A stretch of DNA of 53,271 bases from an uncultured bacterium (GTDB lineage: Bacteria; Bacteroidota; Bacteroidia; Bacteroidales; Bacteroidaceae). This document shows positions 1 through 7,660 of this stretch, piece by piece. The DNA lies in assembly GCA_905214795.1 (NCBI GenBank), contig CAJMNM010000020.1, forward strand, positions 1 to 53,271, in the 5' to 3' direction. A program made the translations under genes and the position numbers. Under the pieces are notes generated by a model that had not been told where the DNA came from, did no database searches, and saw nothing but the letters and a program-made list of their open reading frames with translations. Numbering within the stretch: position 1 is the stretch's first letter; each line of letters starts with the position of its first letter.

Positions 1-16
1 TTTTTTATTGATAGAG

Positions 17-53
17 AAATCCTCCGGACCGAAAGGTTAACGGAGGATTTTTT
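17..53. terminator. Rho-independent terminator
   Basis: A perfect 10-bp stem (AAATCCTCCG with CGGAGGATTT, 17-26 and 41-50) encloses a smaller ACC-GAAA-GGT hairpin and is followed by a T run. It probably ends a gene lying to the left of the window. Confidence 0.8.
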
Positions 54-541
54 GTATACAGGCGGCTGTGACACCGTCCTTTGACATGTTTCAGATTACT
101 CCCCTCTGAGGATAATCCCAGTGTGTTTAGTTCTGTATTTTTCTGCTCTGCTATTAACGAAAATGATAGATTTATAGAGACTGATTCTTATATTAGCGGT
201 TTGTCTTATATGTGCTCTGATATGTTGTTTTATTTTGATTTTAAGAGCATAAAAAAACTAAGGTATTTACTTATTTAAAACGGCATAAAGGTGTGTTTAA
301 ATAGCTCTTATTAGAGCTTATAATATACTTTCATCTTAAGTCCTTTAAGGTTTGTTTGGTGTAGACAAAATGATAGTGAGATTTGGTAGTATGTTATATT
401 TGTGGTGTAAATTATAAGTTTCTTCTTTTTATTTAAACCGCTGTATAAACTATTATGAGGTTCATATAAACCAATCAGCCAAGAGGTTACAAACAAATCC
501 TCTTGGCTGATCTTTATTTTTGCTATATGGCTATCTATAAA
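54..541. other. Intergenic region without a supported gene
   Basis: The reading frames here (for example 81-278 on plus and 311-496 on minus) are AT-rich, low in complexity and resemble no family I know. The only structure I can support is the hairpin at 474-511. A short AGCTC...GAGCT palindrome lies near 303-316. Confidence 0.6.
474..520. terminator. Terminator hairpin downstream of the methyltransferase gene
   Basis: A 13-bp stem (ATCAGCCAAGAGG, 474-486, with its complement at 499-511) has a 12-nt loop. A T-rich tail follows on the plus strand (CTTTATTTTTG) and a weaker one on the minus strand, so it may work in both directions. On the minus strand it would end the 542-1441 gene. Confidence 0.65.
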
Positions 542-1441
542 TTATGCTTGCTTTATTAGCTTTTTAATCTTCATTTTTGTTTCCCATGGCAGTGCTTGTA
601 CAAAGAATTGAATGCTGTTATAAAAATAATATTTTATTTCTTGTTTAAGTGCCTGTGAGATTTTTAATTCTTCACTTAACCAAATTAATGAGTTGCAAAG
701 CAGTTTACGATCGTTGTTCAGCACATTATTTGTTAACTGAAAATCAGATGTCTTTTCTATTATAGCGATAATATGACCGTTTTCATGTCTACATACTTTT
801 ATTTTGGCATGATTGCCAAGTAGCTCGTTTATGACGTATTTTTCTGACTTATTCCAAATGATGAGCGTTCCATTATCCTCGTCTATATTAAATTGGTGAA
901 AGCCTTTGTATTGTTCTGTTTCCGCTTCATTTGGATGATGATTCAAATACAGAATGCCTCCTATTGATAATGTGGCAAAAGCTTCAAATATTCCCTTTAC
1001 GGGCATTGCAGAATGATCCAAGGCATTTTGAATAATGATAAGATCCACATCTTTTTCTGGTACTAGAGCGGATAAAAACTCAACCATTCCAAATTCAATA
1101 GTTGGCAGATTTTTGTGATAACGTTTTAGAATTCTGTTGAATTCGTTTGCTAATGGATCTATATAGTGAATGTCTAACAGTTTTTTTGCATTGTTCTGTT
1201 CGATATAGTTTCCGGTGGCGTAACTCATACCACACCCAACGTCTAAAACCTTAGGATTGGATTTCCTAGATATAAGAAAAGTGTTGGCGTCAAATTCTTC
1301 CAGACTGATTACCTTGTTATAATTAGCCCATCTCATCATCGCTTCAAAAGTGGCTTTCCATCTGTATACATTATTCCAGAAAGCCTTTTCATATGGGATG
1401 CCGTTAATCCATTTCCGGATAGCTAAAGTTTCATTTTTCAT
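542..1441 (-). CDS. Class I SAM-dependent methyltransferase, substrate unknown
   Basis: The 299-aa protein has a Rossmann-type methyltransferase core at about residues 60-190. The glycine-rich SAM-binding motif I is VLDVGCGMSYATG at about residue 66, and a later stretch DVDLIIIQNALDHS fits the post-II/III strands of the family. The C-terminal third (about 200-299) has no motif I recognise and ends in a basic helix rich in Lys and Trp. No signal peptide or membrane segment is visible. The gene lies between terminator hairpins on both sides, so it is probably transcribed alone, although it is oriented with rny. Such enzymes near polysaccharide regions often modify sugars or lipids, but nothing here shows the acceptor. 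The fold assignment is firm and the function is open. Confidence 0.75.
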   Translation of the reverse strand: MKNETLAIRKWINGIPYEKAFWNNVYRWKATFEAMMRWANYNKVISLEEFDANTFLISRKSNPKVLDVGCGMSYATGNYIEQNNAKKLLDIHYIDPLANEFNRILKRYHKNLPTIEFGMVEFLSALVPEKDVDLIIIQNALDHSAMPVKGIFEAFATLSIGGILYLNHHPNEAETEQYKGFHQFNIDEDNGTLIIWNKSEKYVINELLGNHAKIKVCRHENGHIIAIIEKTSDFQLTNNVLNNDRKLLCNSLIWLSEELKISQALKQEIKYYFYNSIQFFVQALPWETKMKIKKLIKQA

Positions 1442-1458
1442 GTATTATACTATTAAGC

Positions 1459-1498
1459 AAATATGCCTTTCCTCCATAACTGAAGAAAAGGCATATTT
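1459..1498 (-). terminator. Terminator of rny
   Basis: A 12-bp stem (AAATATGCCTTT, 1459-1470, with AAAGGCATATTT, 1487-1498) lies 20 bp past the rny stop codon. The T-rich tail on the minus strand is weak. Confidence 0.6.
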
Positions 1499-1518
1499 AT
1501 AGAACTTATCGGATAATT

Positions 1519-3051
1519 TTATTTTGCATAACTTACAGCTCGAGTTTCTCTGATTACAGTAATCTTGACCTGACCAGGATAAGTCATTTCGTCTTGAATC
1601 TTCTTTGCGATTTCTGTACTGAGTTCTTCTGTCTCCTTATCACTTATTTTGTCTGCACCTACAATGACGCGTAATTCGCGGCCCGCTTGAATTGCATAAG
1701 TTTTGGTCACACCAGGATAACTCATTGCTATATTCTCAAGATCGTTTAAGCGTTTGATATAAGCTTCTACAATTTCACGACGTGCGCCAGGTCTTGCACC
1801 ACTGATGGCGTCACAGACTTGAACGATAGGAGCTAATAGTGTCATCATTTCCATTTCGTCGTGATGCGCTCCTATAGCATTACATATTTCTGGCTTCTCT
1901 TTGTATTTTTCAGCCAGTTTAGCACCGTAAATTGCGTGTGGCAATTCAGGTTCCTCATCAGGCACCTTACCAATATCATGTAACAAACCGGCACGTTTGG
2001 CCTTTTTGGGGTTTAAGCCCAATTCTGAAGCCATTACGGCACACAGATTAGCTGTTTCTCTTGCATGTTGTAGTAAGTTTTGTCCATAACTGCTTCTGTA
2101 TTTCATTTTACCGATAATACGAATCAGTTCAGGATGTAATCCATGAATACCAAGATCGATGGCTGTACGCTTTCCTGTTTCGATAATTTCCTCTTCAACT
2201 TGTTTGGTCACCTTGCTTACAACTTCTTCAATTCTGGCCGGATGAATACGTCCGTCTGTAACAAGTTGATGAAGAGCCAATCGACAAATTTCACGACGTA
2301 CAGGGTCAAAAGCAGAAATAACGATGGCTTCAGGGGTGTCATCCACTACAATCTCCACACCTGTCGCAGCTTCAAGGGCACGAATGTTGCGTCCTTCGCG
2401 TCCAATGATACGTCCTTTGACCTCATCATTGTCAATATGGAAAATTGTAACACTGTTTTCAATTGCAGTTTCAGTTGCAACTCGCTGTATACTTTGTATA
2501 ACGATACGTTTAGCCTCTTTGTTGGCTGTCATTTTCGCATCGTCCATAATTTCATTGATATAGCTTGCAGCGTTTGTCTTAGCTTCGTCTTTAAGCGATT
2601 CAATCAGTCTGTCACGTGCTTCGTCTGCGCTCAATCCACTAATGGCTTCCAGTTTGACACGTTCCTGATTTTCCATGTCCTTGAGTTCTTCTTCACGCTT
2701 TTCCAATGCCTGTTGTATATTTTCCAGACGTTTACGTTCATTTTCAATTTCGGATTTTTTCCTGCTTATTTCGTCTTGGCGTTGGTTCAGGCTGATTTCT
2801 CTTTGTTTAAGTCGATTTTCATGTTGCTGGATTTGCTGATTACGCTGTTGTACTTCTTTTTCCAGTTCAGCTTTTTTATTAAGGAACTTCTCCTTAACTT
2901 CCAGCATTTTTTTCTGTTTGATTACTTCTGCCTCTTTTTGGGCTTCGTTTTGCATTTCGCGGAATTTGGCCGTTAACACATACCGGAAAATCAGATATCC
3001 AATAAGACATCCTACGATAAGACCGGCCAAGGCGATTATTGTTTCTATCAT
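1519..3051 (-). CDS. rny: Ribonuclease Y
   Basis: The 510-aa protein is a membrane-anchored endoribonuclease that starts mRNA decay. The order of parts is typical of the family: an N-terminal transmembrane segment (about 3-24, IIALAGLIVGCLIGYLIF), a long Glu/Lys/Gln-rich coiled coil (about 30-150), a KH domain with the GRIIGREGRNIRALE signature (about 212-226) and an HD domain. The HD residues appear in HARETANL and in RAGLLHDIGK. The C-terminal part carries the usual YPGVTKTYAIQAGRELRVIV segment. Length and architecture match full-length RNase Y. It lies downstream of zapA and the coiled-coil gene on the same strand, separated by a 124-bp structured spacer. No defect was seen. Confidence 0.97.
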   Translation of the reverse strand: MIETIIALAGLIVGCLIGYLIFRYVLTAKFREMQNEAQKEAEVIKQKKMLEVKEKFLNKKAELEKEVQQRNQQIQQHENRLKQREISLNQRQDEISRKKSEIENERKRLENIQQALEKREEELKDMENQERVKLEAISGLSADEARDRLIESLKDEAKTNAASYINEIMDDAKMTANKEAKRIVIQSIQRVATETAIENSVTIFHIDNDEVKGRIIGREGRNIRALEAATGVEIVVDDTPEAIVISAFDPVRREICRLALHQLVTDGRIHPARIEEVVSKVTKQVEEEIIETGKRTAIDLGIHGLHPELIRIIGKMKYRSSYGQNLLQHARETANLCAVMASELGLNPKKAKRAGLLHDIGKVPDEEPELPHAIYGAKLAEKYKEKPEICNAIGAHHDEMEMMTLLAPIVQVCDAISGARPGARREIVEAYIKRLNDLENIAMSYPGVTKTYAIQAGRELRVIVGADKISDKETEELSTEIAKKIQDEMTYPGQVKITVIRETRAVSYAK

Positions 3052-3083
3052 AAGTGTAATTATTAAAAGTGTATATATAAATA

Positions 3084-3130
3084 ACGCACCGTTTCCCTTT
3101 CTCCTTGCGGATTGAAAGAAAACCGTGCGT
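3084..3130 (-). ncRNA. Rod-like RNA structure in the zapA-rny spacer (candidate)
   Basis: The spacer folds into one long interrupted hairpin. Stem ACGCAC (3084-3089) pairs with GTGCGT (3125-3130). Then come a small internal loop, TTT with AAA, CTTTC (3097-3101) with GAAAG (3114-3118), and TCC with GGA around a TTGC tip. A second small hairpin (AGTCT...AGACT) overlaps the zapA stop codon. A 6S-like RNA is possible, because 6S genes lie beside zapA in some bacteria, but the rod is short and I cannot run a covariance search. It could equally be a processing or attenuation structure in the rny leader. Confidence 0.35.
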
Positions 3131-3175
3131 GTTGTTTTGGTCTGTATTTTTATGCTAATAGTCTTTTCTTTCAGA

Positions 3176-3487
3176 CTAAGGCTGTTTCAGAACTTCATTA
3201 ATCTCATCCAGCATATGTTTTAAACTCTCTACTGCCGGTGTTTGATCTTTGCTGATCTTTTCCCTCTGGAGCGATACGGCTATATCCAATGCAGCCATGC
3301 ATAAGTATGTACTTTTCTCCTGATTCGGGTAGTGCGAAGCATAAAAGCCTAGTCGCTCGTTAATTTGGCGTTCTGCCATTCTATAAACCAGTTCTTCACT
3401 CCGTTTTATAGTGATTGGAGGAAGGATATAGTTCCCGATTCTCAGATTTATTGTAAAGTATTCGCTGACTTCCATAGTATTAAACAT
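3176..3487 (-). CDS. zapA: Cell division protein ZapA
   Basis: The 103-aa cytoplasmic protein fits the ZapA family, which binds FtsZ and stabilises the Z-ring. It has a short N-terminal beta region (TINLRIGNYILPPITIKRSEE) followed by a long helix with the family's alternating hydrophobic pattern around the motif YLCMAALDIAVSLQRE (about 65-80). The start chosen overlaps the upstream coding sequence by 8 bp, so translation is probably coupled. An internal ATG four codons later (MEVSEYF) is a possible alternative start. The genes are arranged coiled-coil protein, zapA, rny. Confidence 0.85.
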   Translation of the reverse strand: MFNTMEVSEYFTINLRIGNYILPPITIKRSEELVYRMAERQINERLGFYASHYPNQEKSTYLCMAALDIAVSLQREKISKDQTPAVESLKHMLDEINEVLKQP

Positions 3488-3779
3488 TAAGAAGGGCGAT
3501 ACATCTGTCTACTTCACGCACAAGCTTTGATAATCTTGATTTGGCATTTTTCATGTCATCATCATTTATTTTGATCATCTTAGCTATTTTCAAGTTGGTA
3601 TAGTCTGTCTGAAGTTGCGTCAATTGAGCATGCAAATCAGAGATCGTCCTGTCTTTTTCGCTTAGTTCTTGATTTAAGGCGATATTCTGTTCTTTCAGAG
3701 CCTTAAAATCCAGTATTAGCTGTGTCATTCGGGCTTCAAAAGTGCGTACTAATCGTTCTTCTTCTACAGTCATAGCCAC
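3480..3779 (-). CDS. Small coiled-coil protein, probable ZapA partner
   Basis: The 99-aa protein is almost wholly coiled coil between residues 5 and 75, with heptad-like Leu/Ile spacing and many Glu, Lys and Gln. A basic C-terminal part reads NAKSRLSKLVREVDRCIALLNV. There is no signal peptide or membrane segment. It overlaps zapA by 8 bp, which suggests a shared role in division. By size and coiled-coil content it resembles ZapB-like proteins, but I see no sequence signature that proves this. The role is inferred from context only. Confidence 0.65.
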   Translation of the reverse strand: MAMTVEEERLVRTFEARMTQLILDFKALKEQNIALNQELSEKDRTISDLHAQLTQLQTDYTNLKIAKMIKINDDDMKNAKSRLSKLVREVDRCIALLNV

Positions 3780-3825
3780 CTTCTAATTACAAAATTAAGA
3801 AAATATGTCCTACTTCCAAAATTTT

Positions 3826-4461
3826 TCAGCTTTTTTTCTCTTCAACATCCTTGGGTTTAGGCTCCTTTTTAGCTAAAACTACAATTTGATAGACATACTC
3901 AGACATCCATGCTTCAGAGTACCCAAGTGTATGTTGATATTTTCTAATGCCGACACATGTACGACGTACTCCTTCGTCTTTCCAGTCATTTCTTGTCATA
4001 ATCTGGTTGATGGTCTTGGCTGTCATGGCGCGTAGCGCTTTGTGGAAAATAGATGGCATGCGGAATTTCCATTTCATGAGGTTACCCATGAGCATCATCA
4101 GGTCTTGGCTGAATCCCTGGAACATTATTAAATAAGTTCTGATATCATTTACATTACGACAGCATCGTTTAACGCTGGCATCGATTTCCTTGAAAAAATC
4201 ATCACTGATGCCATATACGCTTGTCAACATGGCCTTACAACGTTTTTTTTCACCTATGCCAAGTTTGTTATTAACGGTTGGTACATGAAGCGATTGTTTG
4301 AAAATACGTAAATCAGGCAGTGCAGCCAGATTGCTGATACCCAATTGTACAGCCATGACGGCTTGGTAATAAACGCGGATAAGGGTCATGAAATCCTCAA
4401 TACCGCCAACGCGCTGTTCGTCTTCGTTGTTTTTTTTGAATAATTTAGATAATATTCCCAT
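3826..4461 (-). CDS. Conserved Bacteroidales protein of unknown function
   Basis: I do not recognise a named family for this 211-aa protein. It begins MGILSKLFKKN, a possible amphipathic basic membrane-touching helix, and then appears mainly alpha-helical, with many Met and Arg and no long hydrophobic segment. Segments such as YQAVMAVQLGISNLAALPDLRIF and IRKYQHTLGYSEAWMSEYVYQIVVLAKKE look well ordered and not random. It ends in a Lys/Glu-rich tail. It lies 46 bp upstream of the coiled-coil/zapA/rny group on the same strand and may head that operon. Transcription probably starts in the adjacent 84-bp repeat array, which carries a good promoter 36 bp upstream of its ATG. Confidence 0.7.
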   Translation of the reverse strand: MGILSKLFKKNNEDEQRVGGIEDFMTLIRVYYQAVMAVQLGISNLAALPDLRIFKQSLHVPTVNNKLGIGEKKRCKAMLTSVYGISDDFFKEIDASVKRCCRNVNDIRTYLIMFQGFSQDLMMLMGNLMKWKFRMPSIFHKALRAMTAKTINQIMTRNDWKDEGVRRTCVGIRKYQHTLGYSEAWMSEYVYQIVVLAKKEPKPKDVEEKKS

Positions 4462-4496
4462 ATTATTTTTATGATTTGACTGATATTAAACAATTG

Positions 4497-4528
4497 CAAA
4501 GATAGTGAAAGGTGAGTGCAGAGGCAAA
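4497..4528 (-). promoter_or_regulatory. Bacteroides-type promoter inside repeat unit 1
   Basis: On the minus strand the -33 box TTTG (plus 4525-4528) and the -7 box TATCTTTG (plus 4497-4504) are 20 bp apart. This matches the known Bacteroides primary sigma consensus TTTG/TAnnTTTG. It points at the 3826-4461 gene, with an expected leader of about 30 nt. Confidence 0.75.
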
Positions 4529-4985
4529 TAAAAACGCAGTTTTTAAATTTGCACTCAGCCGAGCCGCATCCTAGCTTATGAAAAGATAGTGAAAGGTGAG
4601 TGCAGAGGCAAATAAAAACGCAGTTTTTAAATTTGCACTCAGCCGAGCCGCATCCTAGCTTATGAAAAGATAGTGAAAGGTGAGTGCAGAGGCAAATAAA
4701 AACGCAGTTTTTAAATTTGCACTCAGCCGAGCCGCATCCTAGCTTATGAAAAGATAGTGAAAGGTGAGTGCAGAGGCAAATAAAAACGCAGTTTTTAAAT
4801 TTGCACTCAGCCGAGCCGCATCCCATCTTATACAAAGATAATGAAAGGTGAGCGCAGTGACAAATGAAAAACAGGTTTTTTGTTTGCACTGTGCGGAACA
4901 GAGTCCCAGCTTATTAAAAGATATACTGAAAGGTAAATGCGAAAACAAAAGAAAAATATAGTTTTTTATTTTGGCTCAGTCAGAG
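4497..4985. repeat. Tandem 84-bp promoter-bearing repeat, about six units
   Basis: Units begin (at GATAGTGAAAGG) at 4501, 4585, 4669 and 4753 and are almost identical. A fifth at 4837 and a sixth at 4920 are increasingly decayed and fade out near 4985. Because 84 is divisible by three, a spurious 28-residue repeat protein is readable on the minus strand. Each unit holds a TTTG-N20-TATCTTTK element on the minus strand. Units 1 and 5 have the perfect TATCTTTG; units 2-4 have TATCTTTT. A related array lies at 10662-10880. Confidence 0.9.
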
Positions 4986-5101
4986 TGCATTCAGACTTGT
5001 TTACAATAATGGGAAAATAGAATGGTACAATCGTTTCTTTCAACGAATAACATGGACTGAAATTTCTAAAAATACATTTTCTTAATTTAAGTACAATAAA
5101 C

Positions 5102-5141
5102 AAAAAGGCAATTTGCAATAGGTTCAGCAAATTGCCCTTTT
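5102..5141. terminator. Terminator downstream of rfbA, probably bidirectional
   Basis: A 10-bp stem GGCAATTTGC/GCAAATTGCC is flanked by an A run on the left and a T run on the right. On the minus strand it lies just past the rfbA stop. Confidence 0.8.
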
Positions 5142-5171
5142 TATGAGTGTTGTTATAAAGTCTGTAATGTT

Positions 5172-6062
5172 CTATTTGTTGTAATGAGATTCTTCGGCCA
5201 ATCTCATCAGATATTGTCCGTATTGATTTTTCATCATCGGTGCAGCTATTTCTTTTAGCTTTTTTGCATCAATCCAGCCGTTAAGATATGCGATTCCTTC
5301 CAGACAAGCAATTTTAAGCCCTTGTCTTTTTTCTATTACTTCAATAAAGGTACTGGCTTCGCTTAAACTATCGTGTGTACCGGTGTCAAGCCAAGCAAAT
5401 CCTCGTCCCAAAGTCTGAACTTTAAGTGATTTTTTACTTAGATATTCCTGATTGACAGATGTAATTTCCAGTTCGCCGCGTGCTGAAGGTTTAATATGTG
5501 CAGCAATGTCTACTACGCTATTCGGGTAGAAATACAGCCCTACAACAGCGTAATTGCTTTTGGGATGTGCCGGCTTCTCTTCAATACTCAGGCAGTTACC
5601 TTCTTTATCAAATTCTGCTACGCCATAACGTTCAGGATCGTTAACCCAATAACCGAATACTGTTGCTTTGTTGTCAGCTTCTGCTGTTCTGACAGCTTCT
5701 TTTAATATGCTGGTAAAACCCGCTCCATGGAATATATTATCACCAAGTACCAGGCAAGCACTGTCGTTACCTATGAAATCTTTTCCAATAATGAACGCTT
5801 GTGCCAATCCGTCCGGTGACGGCTGTTCTGCATATGAGAAACTTACTCCGAAATCAGAACCGTCTCCCAATAGTCTTTGAAATCCTGGCAAATCGTAAGG
5901 GGTGCTGATAATAAGAATTTCACGTATTCCGGCCAGCATTAAAACCGAAATTGGATAATAAATCATCGGTTTGTCAAAAATCGGCAACATTTGCTTGCTG
6001 ACACCTTTGGTGATTGGATATAAACGTGTACCGGATCCTCCGGCAAGAACAATACCTTTCAT
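5172..6062 (-). CDS. rfbA: Glucose-1-phosphate thymidylyltransferase
   Basis: The 296-aa enzyme makes dTDP-glucose from dTTP and glucose-1-phosphate, the first step towards dTDP-rhamnose and other deoxysugars for surface polysaccharide. The N-terminus has the nucleotidyltransferase signature LAGGSGTRLYPITKGVSKQM, followed by PIFDKPMIYYPISVLMLAGI. Further family blocks are LGDNIFHGAGF, VVGLYFYPNSVVDIA and FAWLDTGTHDSLSEAS. The length is typical. No rfbB, rfbC or rfbD is in the window, so the rest of the dTDP-sugar pathway must be elsewhere. It follows the sugar-transferase gene by 19 bp on the same strand, so the two are probably co-transcribed from the promoter at 7532-7562. Confidence 0.97.
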   Translation of the reverse strand: MKGIVLAGGSGTRLYPITKGVSKQMLPIFDKPMIYYPISVLMLAGIREILIISTPYDLPGFQRLLGDGSDFGVSFSYAEQPSPDGLAQAFIIGKDFIGNDSACLVLGDNIFHGAGFTSILKEAVRTAEADNKATVFGYWVNDPERYGVAEFDKEGNCLSIEEKPAHPKSNYAVVGLYFYPNSVVDIAAHIKPSARGELEITSVNQEYLSKKSLKVQTLGRGFAWLDTGTHDSLSEASTFIEVIEKRQGLKIACLEGIAYLNGWIDAKKLKEIAAPMMKNQYGQYLMRLAEESHYNK

Positions 6063-6081
6063 CTTTCTGATATAGATTTAA

Positions 6082-7488
6082 TTAATAAGCATTCTTTTCG
6101 TTATGGCGGAGCATATTCATGGCTGTACGCCAGATAATACGCAGGTCTAGAAAAAACGTCCAGTTTTCTACATACCAGATGTCGGCCTTTACACGTTGCT
6201 CCATCTGTTCCAGAGTTTTGGTTTCACCTCTGAAACCTTGAGCTTGTGCCCATCCCGTAATACCAGGCTTTACCCAATGACGTACCATGTAATTACTGAT
6301 TAGTTTAGAATATTCCTGAGTGTGAAGAACCATGTGCGGACGTGGTCCGACTATACTCATTGTACCAAGTAATACATTTATAAATTGTGGTAGCTCATCA
6401 ATGTTGGTACGTCGCATAAAATCGCCGAATTTGAATTTTCTAGGATCGTTTTCCGTAGCCTGTAATTTGTCCGCATCGGCATTAACATGCATGGATCGGA
6501 ATTTGAGGCAATAAAATTCACTGCCATCCAGTCCGTTGCGTTTTTGTTTGAAAATGATGGGGCCCGGACTTTGTTTTTTGATAATAAAGGCTACAAACAA
6601 GAATACAATAGGGAATATTGTCAAAAGGAAGATACTGGAAACAACAATATCAAATATACGTTTTATGATTCGGTTACCAATATCCTGTAAAGGTTCATTT
6701 CTTGCGCTTAATATCGGTGTGGTCCCGATGTGCGTAAGTGTCATACGTTTTTTCATAAATTCCATAAATACTGGAAGTACATAAAAACGTATCAGCTTAT
6801 TTTCACAATATCTATATATAGCTTCTGTTTCAACAACGTAGTCTTCGTCTGGAACTAAATAAAGATCTGTTATTTCGGGATGAGAATCAAGGTATTTTAT
6901 AACTTGTGAACGATCACCTAAGTTCTTCAGATCTATATTGTTTGGGATGGGTTTTCGTGTGAATATACCCTCTATTTTATATCCTAATGAGTCATCTTTT
7001 AGTGTATTATAAATACCTTCTAGATTCCAAGGATGTCCAACGAGAATAACTGCACGCTGATTCCTGCCATTGTGTCGTTTCCTTCTTAAATAGAAATGGA
7101 TGGATAGTCGTTCTGAAATTAGTAAAATTGTAAATATTATATATCCTAAAAATATAATTGGATTAAGTTCTTTAGAATAATCTAGAAACCCTTTTAGTGA
7201 AAGAACTAACAATAGATGTATAGTGCTCATGAATAATCCTCGGGAAACAATGTTGTCGCTGTTGATGAACCGTTTAAGAAAGACTGGAGGCGCGATTGTA
7301 AAAGCCGGGATTACACATAAACCGAGGACAAGAAAAAAAACTTTTGTTGAAAAGCCAAAGCTTGTAGCTGTTTCATAGCCTCTTGACATGCAGAAAGAGA
7401 GCCAATAACTGAATACAGCAATGCAGATGTCGTTACATACGATAAAACATTTGGTCCATTGTGAATCTTCTAGTTTTGCGTATTTCAT
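6082..7488 (-). CDS. Polyprenyl-phosphate sugar-1-phosphate transferase (WcaJ-like)
   Basis: The 468-aa membrane enzyme should transfer a sugar-1-phosphate to undecaprenyl phosphate, the initiating step of a capsule or exopolysaccharide. The N-terminal half holds four or five hydrophobic segments (about 12-130) and a CoA-binding-like domain (RAVILVGHPWNLEGI). A further membrane segment (about 275-300) precedes the bacterial sugar-transferase domain. That domain shows KRIFDIVVSS, KRNGLDGSEFYCLKFRSM, RRTNIDELPQFINVLLG, SIVGPRP and VKPGITGWAQAQGFRGET. All catalytic blocks are present. The sugar donor cannot be read from sequence. It is divergent from the Wzc-like kinase gene, with well-formed promoters for both in the spacer. 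Confidence 0.92.
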   Translation of the reverse strand: MKYAKLEDSQWTKCFIVCNDICIAVFSYWLSFCMSRGYETATSFGFSTKVFFLVLGLCVIPAFTIAPPVFLKRFINSDNIVSRGLFMSTIHLLLVLSLKGFLDYSKELNPIIFLGYIIFTILLISERLSIHFYLRRKRHNGRNQRAVILVGHPWNLEGIYNTLKDDSLGYKIEGIFTRKPIPNNIDLKNLGDRSQVIKYLDSHPEITDLYLVPDEDYVVETEAIYRYCENKLIRFYVLPVFMEFMKKRMTLTHIGTTPILSARNEPLQDIGNRIIKRIFDIVVSSIFLLTIFPIVFLFVAFIIKKQSPGPIIFKQKRNGLDGSEFYCLKFRSMHVNADADKLQATENDPRKFKFGDFMRRTNIDELPQFINVLLGTMSIVGPRPHMVLHTQEYSKLISNYMVRHWVKPGITGWAQAQGFRGETKTLEQMEQRVKADIWYVENWTFFLDLRIIWRTAMNMLRHNEKNAY

Positions 7489-7531
7489 CTTGAACTACTC
7501 CTTATTTTAATATAATAAAAAACAAATTGAA

Positions 7532-7562
7532 CAAAAGTAACTATTATCAACAATTTGACAAA
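7532..7562 (-). promoter_or_regulatory. Promoter of the sugar transferase-rfbA pair
   Basis: On the minus strand TTTG (plus 7559-7562) and TACTTTTG (plus 7532-7539) are 19 bp apart, matching TTTG/TAnnTTTG. The expected leader is about 35 nt. Confidence 0.75.
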
Positions 7563-7608
7563 GTAAACATTACTTTTTTTTATCATTCGTAAAAAAAAAA
7601 ATTAAATA

Positions 7609-7640
7609 TTTGTCAGCCGATGATTTAATGCTTATTTTTG
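7609..7640 (+). promoter_or_regulatory. Promoter of the wzc-like gene
   Basis: TTTG at 7609-7612 and TATTTTTG at 7633-7640 are 20 bp apart. The promoter sits where a longer reading frame would begin (TTG at 7610), which argues that translation starts further in, at ATG 7661. Confidence 0.75.
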
Positions 7641-7660
7641 CCGATAAAAATCAATTATTT

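Noticed and set aside
2143..2976. Plus-strand 277-aa frame opposite rny
   Set aside because: It is the antisense shadow of the strongly supported rny gene, with a Phe/Leu-rich composition and no family match.
4386..4948. Minus-strand frames encoding a 28-residue repeat protein
   Set aside because: They are readings of the 84-bp DNA repeat, whose length happens to be divisible by three. They overlap the promoters and the real gene start, and the decayed units break the pattern.
7610..7660. Longer N-terminus of the Wzc-like protein from TTG 7610
   Set aside because: A complete promoter (7609-7640) lies within this stretch, so it cannot be translated from that transcript.
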